DNA from: Chitinophagaceae bacterium
GTDB taxonomy: Bacteria; Bacteroidota; Bacteroidia; Chitinophagales; Chitinophagaceae
Direction: 5' to 3'
Assembly (NCBI GenBank): GCA_025455245.1
Contig: JALOMX010000148.1
Span: forward strand, 1 to 5,942
Length of the DNA stretch: 5,942 nt
Shown: piece after piece, positions 1-5,942 of the stretch
Layout: each line of letters begins with the position of its first letter
Numbering within the stretch: position 1 is the first letter of the stretch
The notes under the pieces: generated by a model
Seen by the model: only the letters and a program-made list of their open reading frames with translations
Database searches by the model: none
What the model was told of the DNA's origin: nothing
Translations under genes and position numbers: made by a program

Positions 1-556
1 CGAGGGCGCTCATACCGGCAGGGCTGCTTACTTTATCAGACTCGGCGGCTGCGATGTAGGATGTGTTTGGTGCGATGTAAAGGATAGCTGGGATGCAGAT
101 AAACACCCGAGGCTTACGGTCGAAAAAATTGTTGGCGAAGCCAAAAAATACTCAGGAAGACTTGTGGTTATCACAGGCGGGGAACCTTTAATGCACAACC
201 TGGAACCCTTAACCCAAGCGCTTCATAATGAAGGCTTTACAATCAATATTGAAACTTCGGGATCGCATCCGTTATCCGGTGAACTGGATTGGATTTGCCT
301 TTCGCCAAAAAAATTTAAAGCCCCCCTTCCGGAGATTTTGCCAAAAGCGCAGGAACTCAAAGTTGTCATATTTAACAAAAGCGATTTTGACTGGGCAGAA
401 ACCTATGCCGCACAGGTTTCGGAAGACTGCCAACTTTTTTTACAACCGGAATGGGATAAACGCGAACAAATGACGCCTTTGATTATTGATTATATCCATA
501 CACATCCAAAATGGGCATTAAGCCTTCAAACGCATAAATATATTGGAGTACCCTGA
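1..556 (+). CDS. queE: 7-carboxy-7-deazaguanine synthase QueE, radical SAM (5' end outside window)
   Basis: QueE converts 6-carboxytetrahydropterin to 7-carboxy-7-deazaguanine, a step toward preQ0 and queuosine, in the cytoplasm. The reading frame is open from base 2 and gives 184 visible residues. It begins at EGAHTGRAAYFIRLGG, so an estimated 20-25 N-terminal residues are missing to the left. The radical-SAM cluster motif CDVGCVWC (CX3CX2C) has its cysteines encoded at 50-52, 62-64 and 71-73 and is followed by DVKDSWD. The SAM-contacting GGEP motif is at about 176-187. The compact size, with a short link between the cysteine motif and GGEP, fits QueE rather than larger radical-SAM enzymes. 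A GTG at 164 is internal, not the true start, because the cysteine motif lies upstream in the same frame. The gene ends in two consecutive in-frame TGA codons (554-559). ubiE follows after 41 bases on the same strand and is probably co-transcribed. Confidence 0.9.
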   Translation, partial: EGAHTGRAAYFIRLGGCDVGCVWCDVKDSWDADKHPRLTVEKIVGEAKKYSGRLVVITGGEPLMHNLEPLTQALHNEGFTINIETSGSHPLSGELDWICLSPKKFKAPLPEILPKAQELKVVIFNKSDFDWAETYAAQVSEDCQLFLQPEWDKREQMTPLIIDYIHTHPKWALSLQTHKYIGVP

Positions 557-597
557 TGATGTGGGATTTACGATTTTGAGGAAGATTAAAGCGACAA

Positions 598-1356
598 ATG
601 AATACATTGAAATACGAACACGACGATATAGTTCCTTTTGAAACATCGGGCAAACCTAAGAAAGAACAGGTTGCAGAAATGTTCAACGAGATTGCCCACC
701 GTTATGATTTTTTGAATCGTTTTCTGAGTGCCGGAATTGACATTGGCTGGCGTAAAAAGGCCCTATCTCAATTGAAAGGAAAACAAATTGACCACATGCT
801 TGATGTGGCAACGGGAACAGCCGATGTGGCCATTATGGCTATGGAAACCCTGAAACCTGCTCCTGCAAGAATTACAGGCATCGACATAAGTGATGGAATG
901 CTTGATATTGGCCGTAAAAAACTGGTTTCCAAATCACTTAATGACAGAATTACCCTTGAGAACGGCGACAGTGAGGCAATAAAATTTCCCGATAACTCGT
1001 TTGATGCGATAACAGTTGCCTTTGGTGTTCGGAATTTTGCAAACCTTAAAAAAGGATTGGAAGAAATGCTGAGGGTTTTAAAACCGGGCGGAAAAGCAGT
1101 TATTTTAGAGTTCAGCAAGCCTAAAATAAGGGGTGTAAAACAATTGTATGATCTTTATACACGTATTATTGCACCTGAAGCCGGAGGAATGATTTCGGGA
1201 AACAAAAAAGCCTATAAATATCTGAACGACAGCATTAAGGCATTCCCGGAAGGAAAGAGGTTTTTAGATATCATGCAGGAGGCAGGATATGCCGATTGTT
1301 ATAAAAAAACATTGAGCTTAGGAATATGTACCATTTATTGCGGAAGCAAAACATAA
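598..1356 (+). CDS. ubiE: Demethylmenaquinone methyltransferase (UbiE/MenG family)
   Basis: This SAM-dependent C-methyltransferase catalyses the last step of menaquinone synthesis (demethylmenaquinone to menaquinone), at the cytoplasmic face of the membrane. The 252-residue product has the family's usual length. The N-terminal block YDFLNRFLSAGIDIGWR (residues 36-52) matches the first UbiE signature. SAM motif I is LDVATGTADV (68-77), the acidic ribose-binding residue is D96 in GIDIS, and NGDSEAIKFPD (122-132) and AFGVRNF (141-147) are the usual post-motif blocks. RVLKPGGKAVILEFSKP (159-175) matches the second UbiE signature. The ATG at 598 is preceded by a GAGGAAG stretch (578-584), a purine-rich but rather distant ribosome site. 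Bacteroidota commonly use menaquinone, so the menaquinone role is more likely than ubiquinone; this is inferred from lineage. The last 31 bases overlap the start of porT. Confidence 0.93.
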   Translation: MNTLKYEHDDIVPFETSGKPKKEQVAEMFNEIAHRYDFLNRFLSAGIDIGWRKKALSQLKGKQIDHMLDVATGTADVAIMAMETLKPAPARITGIDISDGMLDIGRKKLVSKSLNDRITLENGDSEAIKFPDNSFDAITVAFGVRNFANLKKGLEEMLRVLKPGGKAVILEFSKPKIRGVKQLYDLYTRIIAPEAGGMISGNKKAYKYLNDSIKAFPEGKRFLDIMQEAGYADCYKKTLSLGICTIYCGSKT

Positions 1357-2057
1357 TACTCGGGGTTTTATTATTATTCATTCATGTAGGCTTTGCGCAA
1401 ATAAAAACCCGTAAACCACTCTACCGCGAAGAACGCGACCTCAAGCCTTATTATTTCGGGCTTACCCTTGGAGGTGCACAAACAGGTTTGCACCCATCCA
1501 AATCAATGTATTTTATTGACAACGACAGCATCCTCGTTGCAGAACCCGGAAGGGCACCGGGTTATTCCGTAAGGTTACTTGCCACCATGAAATTGTCTAA
1601 CCGGTTTGAATTCAGATTTAACCCCGGCTTGATACTCGGAGTTGACAGGTCTTTTACCTACACATTGGGTAGCCGATTCGCTTTTGAAAATCAGGTTGAA
1701 GAAAGGATCATCCAATCCAATATTGTAACCTTTCCTTTCCATTTCAAACTCAACAGCGACCGCATCGGTAATTTCAGGGCCTATGTATTGGCAGGCGTAA
1801 AATATGATATTGACCTTGCAAGCAATGCACGCATCAAAAACACGGTTGATATAGTTACCCTGAAGCCGAATGATTTTGGTCCCGAAGTTGGCATCGGCTT
1901 CAATTTCTTTTTACCCTTTGTAACCGTAAGCCCCGAAATAAAATTCAGCAACGGTTTCTCAAACCTGCACAATCGCGACCCTAACAATAAATACTCAGCA
2001 GTGCTTGACCGGGTTACTTCCCGGATGATTCTTTTCAGCATTCACCTCGAAGAATAA
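1326..2057 (+). CDS. porT: PorT family outer-membrane protein, type IX secretion system
   Basis: The 243-residue protein opens with a classical signal peptide: R6 and K7, a hydrophobic stretch at about 10-23, and likely cleavage after GFA before Q25. The rest alternates hydrophobic and polar residues as in a small outer-membrane beta-barrel. By eye it matches PorT/SprT proteins in length and in blocks such as YYFGLTLGG (42-50), FRFNPGLILG (96-105), FRAYVLAGVKYDIDLAS (150-166) and EVGIGFNFFLPFVTVSPEIK (187-206), ending in a final aromatic-rich strand. PorT is needed for type IX secretion, and hence for exported adhesins and gliding, in Porphyromonas and Flavobacterium; its mechanism is not fully settled. 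The ATG at 1326 lies 31 bases inside ubiE in another frame and is the only start that keeps the complete signal peptide; a TAGGA sits just upstream (1319-1323). A generic PorT-family (porin-like) barrel without a secretion role is the main alternative. Confidence 0.78.
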   Translation: MYHLLRKQNIILGVLLLFIHVGFAQIKTRKPLYREERDLKPYYFGLTLGGAQTGLHPSKSMYFIDNDSILVAEPGRAPGYSVRLLATMKLSNRFEFRFNPGLILGVDRSFTYTLGSRFAFENQVEERIIQSNIVTFPFHFKLNSDRIGNFRAYVLAGVKYDIDLASNARIKNTVDIVTLKPNDFGPEVGIGFNFFLPFVTVSPEIKFSNGFSNLHNRDPNNKYSAVLDRVTSRMILFSIHLEE

Positions 2058-2091
2058 AAGAAAGGGAGGGTATTAATAATCATAATCCCTT
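2051..2091 (-). terminator. Possible intrinsic terminator of the leftward RemB-like pair
   Basis: Read on the minus strand, AAGGGA (2091-2086) can pair with TCCCTT (2067-2062), followed at once by the T-rich run TCTTTTATTCT (2061-2051). One arm lies in the last codons of the leftward gene and the T-run lies in the last codons and stop of porT. The stem is only 6 base pairs with an 18-base loop, so it is weak. A second nearby CCCT gives an alternative register. On the plus strand no T-run follows the hairpin, so it would not serve porT in the same way. Confidence 0.3.
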
Positions 2092-3785
2092 CGGAACATA
2101 TTCCATCTCAATCCGATGGTGATCACATTGGAATTTGTTTCCACCCCACCCCTATCTGCCTTGTACAATCTGTAAAGGTTATTAAGGTCAACAAATAAAT
2201 TTTCTTTCAACTCGTATGAAATGGTTATGGCAGTATTTGCGCCCTTAAACCCGGTGCCCGAAAACATTGGATAAGGAGCATCCCTTAATCGCCTTCCGCC
2301 TTCGGCAACAGATGCATTGTCAACCCTTGGATTGCTGCCAAAATTAAATCTTGCACTATCCCTTCCCTGCTGCATATAATTGAACCTTGCAAAAATGTAC
2401 AGCTTGTTTATGGGTTGGTAACGCAGTATTCCGATCACTTCTCTGAAGTTGGCACCAAGGGGATGTGCCATCGATTGTCGGTAATTGGTCCACGAGCCCT
2501 GATTTTCGCTTCCTGAATACATAAAAGGCCTGACCTGATTATACTCTGCCTGAAGATCAAGGTTTTTCAAACCAAAAGCATCAACGTACTTTACCCCTCC
2601 CTGAAAGCCAAACCGGCTTGCCCATGATTCATTTCCTTCAGGTTTTTCTGTACCATTAAATCCCTGCGTCAATACTTGTCCGTATAGCTGAACATGTTTT
2701 AGCATATTGGCTTTAAAATCAAAGCCAAGCAAAGAACTTGTATTGCTTTCCTTATCGCGCAGCAAGGTGTTGAGGAAAATAACCGGCTGCAGATATTGAA
2801 CCCTGAATGTGCTCAGTTCATCGAAAACGACTGTTTCGAATGCCCCGATATTCAACCAGGGTGTTGCATTAAAGCTTAAATGATGGGTAGCTGAATATTG
2901 TTTTGGATTTAACCGATCACCACCTGTAAGATTGGGCGGATAAAGCTCAGAAAAAATATTGGTGTAGTTGAACTTTTTAATGCGTGTATTGAACTTCAGG
3001 AACAAATGAGGTGGGGCAAAATTCCCCAAAAAGAGACTGCGATAACCTGCACCAATAAAATGCTGATCGAATCCAAACTGCATGTTTACATAATTGGTCA
3101 CATTCCAGGATACACTTCCTCTTGCATCAAAATAATCCCTTCCTGTTCCTTCTTTAAAATTCTTATTGAACCCGGCGCCGGGCACTGCCCTGTTGCTGTC
3201 AACAAATTGACGGTATTGTATCGGCCCCTGTTCCTGATTATCTGTAGCATATAAATGAAATCCGATCTTTCCCGCTACCAAACCCCGCAGGATTACACCT
3301 TTGGAATTTACAAAAACCCGGTCATCGAAATCTGTTTCAATACTCTGTTGTTGGTTAATCGCCGGATTAATCGAAAGGTAAAAATCCTTAGTATTTACCT
3401 CAATCATATTGCCCTTTGTTGGCCACAGAAATCCCAGAAAATCCTTCCTGCTTTTCCATCCGGGCATAGAGGTTGTATCATAACGGCTGTATTCACTGTT
3501 ATTCGCCTGAAAACGATCGAGATTATATTGGTCAACCTTTGTCAGTGCATACAAATTATTCCCGTTCAACAGCAAATGTCTTATAGAGTCAGCCGTTTCA
3601 ACATAAGCCTTCCTCATATAAGGTTTTACCACGGAGAGGTTAAGGTTATTGTGGGTTCCGGCCTTGATCTCCATGCGGTCGAGAAGCCATCCTTCCTTTG
3701 CCCAAAGTGGTATAAAGGTTGTTTGCGCTATTGATGTAAAATAGCTGATAACCACTAAAAATATTATGAGAGTCCTGAGCACCAT
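2073..3785 (-). CDS. RemB-like (Wzi-related) outer-membrane beta-barrel protein, copy A
   Basis: The 570-residue protein has a signal peptide (R4, hydrophobic 5-18, cleavage likely after SIA at 20) and ends in the aromatic-rich strand GLRWNMFRRDYDY, typical of outer-membrane barrels. Residues 24-100 form a conserved N-terminal module containing PLWAKEGWLLDRMEIKAG and NLSVVKPYMRKAYVE. The barrel part carries VNMQFGFDQHFIGAGYRSLF (233-252), NTRIKKFNYTNIF (266-278), HHLSFN (301-306), YLQPVIFL (331-338) and NLDLQAEYNQVRPFMY (408-423), followed by MAHPLGANFRE (439-449). As I remember them, these blocks match F. johnsoniae RemB, an outer-membrane protein affecting gliding; databases may instead name it 'capsule assembly Wzi family'. 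RemB's N-terminal TonB-like segment is absent here. The protein is probably embedded in the outer membrane with a motility or surface-polysaccharide role; substrate and partners cannot be seen. Its start is 17 bases after the stop of copy B, with no clear Shine-Dalgarno, so the two are likely one transcript. Confidence 0.72.
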   Translation of the reverse strand: MVLRTLIIFLVVISYFTSIAQTTFIPLWAKEGWLLDRMEIKAGTHNNLNLSVVKPYMRKAYVETADSIRHLLLNGNNLYALTKVDQYNLDRFQANNSEYSRYDTTSMPGWKSRKDFLGFLWPTKGNMIEVNTKDFYLSINPAINQQQSIETDFDDRVFVNSKGVILRGLVAGKIGFHLYATDNQEQGPIQYRQFVDSNRAVPGAGFNKNFKEGTGRDYFDARGSVSWNVTNYVNMQFGFDQHFIGAGYRSLFLGNFAPPHLFLKFNTRIKKFNYTNIFSELYPPNLTGGDRLNPKQYSATHHLSFNATPWLNIGAFETVVFDELSTFRVQYLQPVIFLNTLLRDKESNTSSLLGFDFKANMLKHVQLYGQVLTQGFNGTEKPEGNESWASRFGFQGGVKYVDAFGLKNLDLQAEYNQVRPFMYSGSENQGSWTNYRQSMAHPLGANFREVIGILRYQPINKLYIFARFNYMQQGRDSARFNFGSNPRVDNASVAEGGRRLRDAPYPMFSGTGFKGANTAITISYELKENLFVDLNNLYRLYKADRGGVETNSNVITIGLRWNMFRRDYDY

Positions 3786-3802
3786 GTGCGTGAAAATTAG
3801 TT

Positions 3803-5518
3803 TTAATAATCGTAATCTTTTCTAAACATATTCCACCGGAATCCGAGGGAGAACATGCTTGTATTAACTTTTTCAAGGTCGGTTTCCTTATAACTGCGCA
3901 GGTTATAATTTACCTCCAGGAACATATTTTCAGCAACCTCATATGAGGCTGTTATGACTCCGTTGAAACCGTTTGCAGGCTGCCCGGCAAACATGGGGAA
4001 ATTTGCATCACGGGGCCGTTGCCCACCGGTGTTGATCTTACGATAATCCTCGTTGGGATTTGCTCCAAAATTGTAGCCTGCACTATCCAGCCCCTGCTTC
4101 CAAAGGTTAAGCCTGCCATGAATATACAACCTGTCCATGGGTTGCCAGCGTACAACACCAAGTATCTCCCGCAAATTAGCGCCTATAGGATGCGCAAGGG
4201 GCTGCAAAGCATGCGTATACGCCCCGGTAGTATCCCTGAATTGATACATGAAAGGCCTTATCTGATTGAACTCGGCCTGAAGGTCAAGATTCTTTACGCC
4301 AAAAGCATCAACATACTTTGCACCCACCTGAAATGCCTGCTTATTGCCCCACCAGTTTCTGCTTTCACCAACAAGTTCATCCTTTTTAAATTCATCAAGC
4401 ATAATCACGCCATATACCTGAAGCCGCTTCATGATATTGGCTTTAACATCAAAACCAATATTGGCGTTGTCGGGGCTGCCATTCTGTTGTTCGATGCTTC
4501 GCAAAAAGATAACCGGCAGCATGTAGGAAAAATCATAGCCGTTCTCCCGGCCAAAAATTACAGCTTCAAAACCACCCACGGTCAGCCATTTGGTAACATT
4601 CACACTGAGGTGGTGCATGGATGAATATTTCTGGGGAGTAGCTTTATTGAAGTCAGGATAAGGTGATGATGTAAACTGTGTATAGATGTTGGTGTAATTC
4701 AGTTTCCAGATCCGGGTATTGATCTTAAAAAAGTTATACGGCCCGGCGAAATTACTGAGGTAAAGACTGCGATATCCGTTACCGATAAAGTGCTGATCCC
4801 GACCCAACTGCATGTTAATGTATTTGGTAACATTCCAGTTGATACTGCCCCGAATGTCCGCATAGGAAAAACGCGTACTGTCGCTGTTGGTGCTGAATTT
4901 TACTGCCCCCGGAACCGCAAGGTTCGAATCGTAAAAGCGGCGGAAAGGGAGCGGACCGGCCTCACTGTTGGCCGTAGCCTGAAAATTAAAACCTATCTTT
5001 TTATTGATCAAACCACGGACAGAAGCACCAAAAGCACGGAAATAAACCTGCTCATCGTAGTTGCTTTCATTCGTTTGCTGTATAGAAATAGCAGGATTGA
5101 CCACCATGTAAAACTTTGGATTATTGACCTCGATGGCATTCGCCCTTGTTTTATAAAATCCGGCCATGCTTTCTTCATTCTTCCACGATTTAAGGATCCG
5201 GGCATCCGATATTGATGAATACTCGCTGCTATTGGCCTGAAGCCGGTTCAGGTTGTATTTATCCACCTCTGATAAATTCAGGGGGTTTTGCTTTTGCAAA
5301 AGTTTTATCCGTAAACTGTCTGCCACTTCTACGTAGGCTTTTCGCATATAAGGCTTTACGGTAGAAAGATTCAGGTCGTTATTGGATTGTGCCTTAATTT
5401 CAAGTCGCTCCAGCAGCCAACCTTCTTTTGACCATAATGGCAGATAAGTAGTTTGTGCATAAAGGCTTGTGGAAAAAAAGGCAATGGCCAACCAAAGCAG
5501 GGAATGCCTATTTTGCAT
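3803..5518 (-). CDS. RemB-like (Wzi-related) outer-membrane beta-barrel protein, copy B
   Basis: The 571-residue paralogue of copy A aligns with it from end to end with only small gaps. The signal peptide has R4 and H5, a hydrophobic stretch at 7-17 and likely cleavage after LYA (21). The N-terminal module at 25-101 contains PLWSKEGWLLERLEIKA and NLSTVKPYMRKAYVEVADS. Barrel blocks are INMQLGRDQHFIGNGYRSLY (234-253), NTRIWKLNYTNIY (267-279), MHHLSVN (301-307), SYMLPVIFL (331-339) and NLDLQAEFNQIRPFMY (410-425), then LAHPIGANLRE (441-451) and the terminal strand GFRWNMFRKDYDY. This copy looks somewhat closer to RemB than A does: NTRIWKLNYTN resembles RemB's 'KINTKFWKIQYTN', and GYDFSYMLPVIFLRSIE resembles 'GFDFNYLNPIIFYRAVE' (RemB from memory). 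It is the first gene of the leftward pair, divergent from the dihydroorotase, and has no obvious Shine-Dalgarno. Function is inferred by family only: an outer-membrane barrel linked to gliding or surface polysaccharide. Confidence 0.74.
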   Translation of the reverse strand: MQNRHSLLWLAIAFFSTSLYAQTTYLPLWSKEGWLLERLEIKAQSNNDLNLSTVKPYMRKAYVEVADSLRIKLLQKQNPLNLSEVDKYNLNRLQANSSEYSSISDARILKSWKNEESMAGFYKTRANAIEVNNPKFYMVVNPAISIQQTNESNYDEQVYFRAFGASVRGLINKKIGFNFQATANSEAGPLPFRRFYDSNLAVPGAVKFSTNSDSTRFSYADIRGSINWNVTKYINMQLGRDQHFIGNGYRSLYLSNFAGPYNFFKINTRIWKLNYTNIYTQFTSSPYPDFNKATPQKYSSMHHLSVNVTKWLTVGGFEAVIFGRENGYDFSYMLPVIFLRSIEQQNGSPDNANIGFDVKANIMKRLQVYGVIMLDEFKKDELVGESRNWWGNKQAFQVGAKYVDAFGVKNLDLQAEFNQIRPFMYQFRDTTGAYTHALQPLAHPIGANLREILGVVRWQPMDRLYIHGRLNLWKQGLDSAGYNFGANPNEDYRKINTGGQRPRDANFPMFAGQPANGFNGVITASYEVAENMFLEVNYNLRSYKETDLEKVNTSMFSLGFRWNMFRKDYDY

Positions 5519-5550
5519 GCGGTTAGTTTAAAGTTGAAAATCTGAAAATC
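5519..5550. promoter_or_regulatory. Short divergent intergenic region between RemB-like copy B and dihydroorotase
   Basis: Only 32 bases separate the two opposite start codons. The stretch is AT-rich, with no Shine-Dalgarno for either gene. It cannot hold two full Bacteroidota promoters (a -33 TTTG and a -7 TAnnTTTG box plus leader), so promoter elements must reach into the coding sequences. A weak candidate for the leftward pair is TATGTTTT on the minus strand (5577-5570), with a TTG 17 bases upstream (5597-5595), both inside the dihydroorotase gene. Its last base departs from the consensus and the spacing is slightly short. Confidence 0.3.
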
Positions 5551-5942
5551 ATGGCAAAATACATTATTAAAAACATACAGGCCGTAAATGAAGGCAAGAT
5601 AATTGAAACAGATGTGTTGATAGCAAATGGTCGAATCGAAAAAATTGCACCTGTTGTGGATAGTTTTCCGGATGCGATTGAAATAAATGGTGAAGGAAAA
5701 TTCCTGCTGCCGGGAGCCATAGACGATCAGGTCCATTTCAGGGAACCCGGGCTTACCCATAAAGCAGAAATTGCCACTGAAGCCAAAGCCGCGGTGGCCG
5801 GAGGGGTAACATCGTTTATGGAAATGCCCAATACCATTCCAAATGCTTTAACACAGGAATTGCTTGAAGACAAGTACCGGATAGCCTCAAGCAGTTCTGT
5901 GGCAAATTATTCCTTTTTTATGGGCACAAGCAATGACAATGC
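5551..5942 (+). CDS. pyrC: Dihydroorotase, N-terminal part (3' end outside window)
   Basis: Dihydroorotase interconverts carbamoyl-aspartate and dihydroorotate, the third step of pyrimidine synthesis, in the cytoplasm. The frame is open from the ATG at 5551 to the window edge (130 complete codons plus two bases). Residues 1-50 form the small beta-rich N-terminal part of amidohydrolases (IIKNIQAVNEGKIIETDVLI). They are followed by the metal and substrate signature FLLPGAIDDQVHFREPGLTH (51-70), in which H62 and R64 are kept. AVAGGVTSFMEMPNT (81-95) is the conserved asparagine-containing block that contacts substrate in the family. The first histidine of the usual HxH pair is glutamine here (Q60). 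I recall the same DDQVHFREPG form in Bacteroidota dihydroorotases, including that of Porphyromonas, so this looks lineage-typical rather than decayed. A related amidohydrolase (hydantoinase, allantoinase) is the alternative but is less likely given the whole signature. Confidence 0.87.
   Translation, partial: MAKYIIKNIQAVNEGKIIETDVLIANGRIEKIAPVVDSFPDAIEINGEGKFLLPGAIDDQVHFREPGLTHKAEIATEAKAAVAGGVTSFMEMPNTIPNALTQELLEDKYRIASSSSVANYSFFMGTSNDN

Noticed and set aside
164..556. queE beginning at the GTG at 164
   Set aside because: The frame is open upstream to base 2 and includes the essential CX3CX2C motif, so GTG 164 is an internal valine codon.
557..597. A separate promoter for ubiE in the queE-ubiE gap
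   Set aside because: The 41-base gap contains a TTTTG but no correctly spaced TA or upstream TTTG. Co-transcription with queE is simpler.
768..1118. Open frame of 116 codons on the minus strand inside ubiE
   Set aside because: ubiE on the plus strand is unmistakable over this stretch, and the antisense product has no recognisable feature.
3255..3734. Open frame of 159 codons on the plus strand, antisense to copy A
   Set aside because: It lies opposite the conserved N-terminal module of copy A. No product family, signal or ribosome site is visible.
4019..4624. Open frame of 201 codons on the plus strand, antisense to RemB-like copy B
   Set aside because: The minus strand there encodes conserved barrel blocks shared with copy A. 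The plus-strand product has no recognisable motif and no matching frame opposite the same part of copy A, so it is a shadow of the real gene.
4790..5215. Open frame of 141 codons on the plus strand, antisense to copy B
   Set aside because: It overlaps strongly conserved minus-strand coding sequence, and its translation resembles no protein family I know.
2073..5518. A capsule or exopolysaccharide locus suggested by the Wzi-like similarity
   Set aside because: No glycosyltransferase, flippase, polymerase or Wza/Wzc gene is present, and the flanking genes are housekeeping or secretion genes.
5371..5760. Open frame of 129 codons on the minus strand across the divergent starts
   Set aside because: It runs through the conserved dihydroorotase signature and the signal peptide of copy B in a non-coding frame. 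It is cysteine- and phenylalanine-rich, as antisense shadows often are.

Overview
The window looks like a piece of a Bacteroidota (Bacteroidetes) chromosome. The evidence is a PorT-type component of the type IX secretion system, two outer-membrane proteins resembling the gliding protein RemB, a menaquinone-type UbiE/MenG methyltransferase, a dihydroorotase of the form I associate with Bacteroidota, moderately AT-rich DNA, and start codons mostly without a good Shine-Dalgarno sequence. Nothing points to a plasmid, prophage or insertion sequence. I see no transposase, integrase, tRNA, rRNA or CRISPR array.

Layout. Bases 1-2057 hold a rightward, tightly packed set: the 3' part of queE (queuosine/7-deazaguanine pathway, cut by the window edge), ubiE/menG (last methylation of menaquinone) and porT, whose start lies inside the end of ubiE. 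These end against a leftward pair (2073-5518) with only 15 bases between the stop codons. The leftward pair are two full-length paralogous outer-membrane beta-barrel proteins of about 570 residues, head to tail and 17 bases apart. They resemble F. johnsoniae RemB and, more loosely, the 'capsule assembly Wzi' family. The last gene, a dihydroorotase cut by the right edge, runs rightward from 5551, only 32 bases from the start of the first barrel gene.

How they fit together. queE and ubiE are housekeeping genes. porT contributes to the cell-envelope machine that exports proteins and supports gliding in many Bacteroidota. The two RemB-like barrels are plausible partners in surface motility or surface polysaccharide handling, but their exact role cannot be read from the sequence. 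The dihydroorotase belongs to pyrimidine synthesis and is probably an unrelated neighbour.

The most interesting elements are the tandem RemB-like pair with its conserved N-terminal module and variable loop segments, its position beside porT, and the replacement of the first metal-binding histidine in the dihydroorotase by glutamine. I see no clearly new multi-gene system. Almost every base is accounted for by coding sequence, and no non-coding gap exceeds 41 bases.
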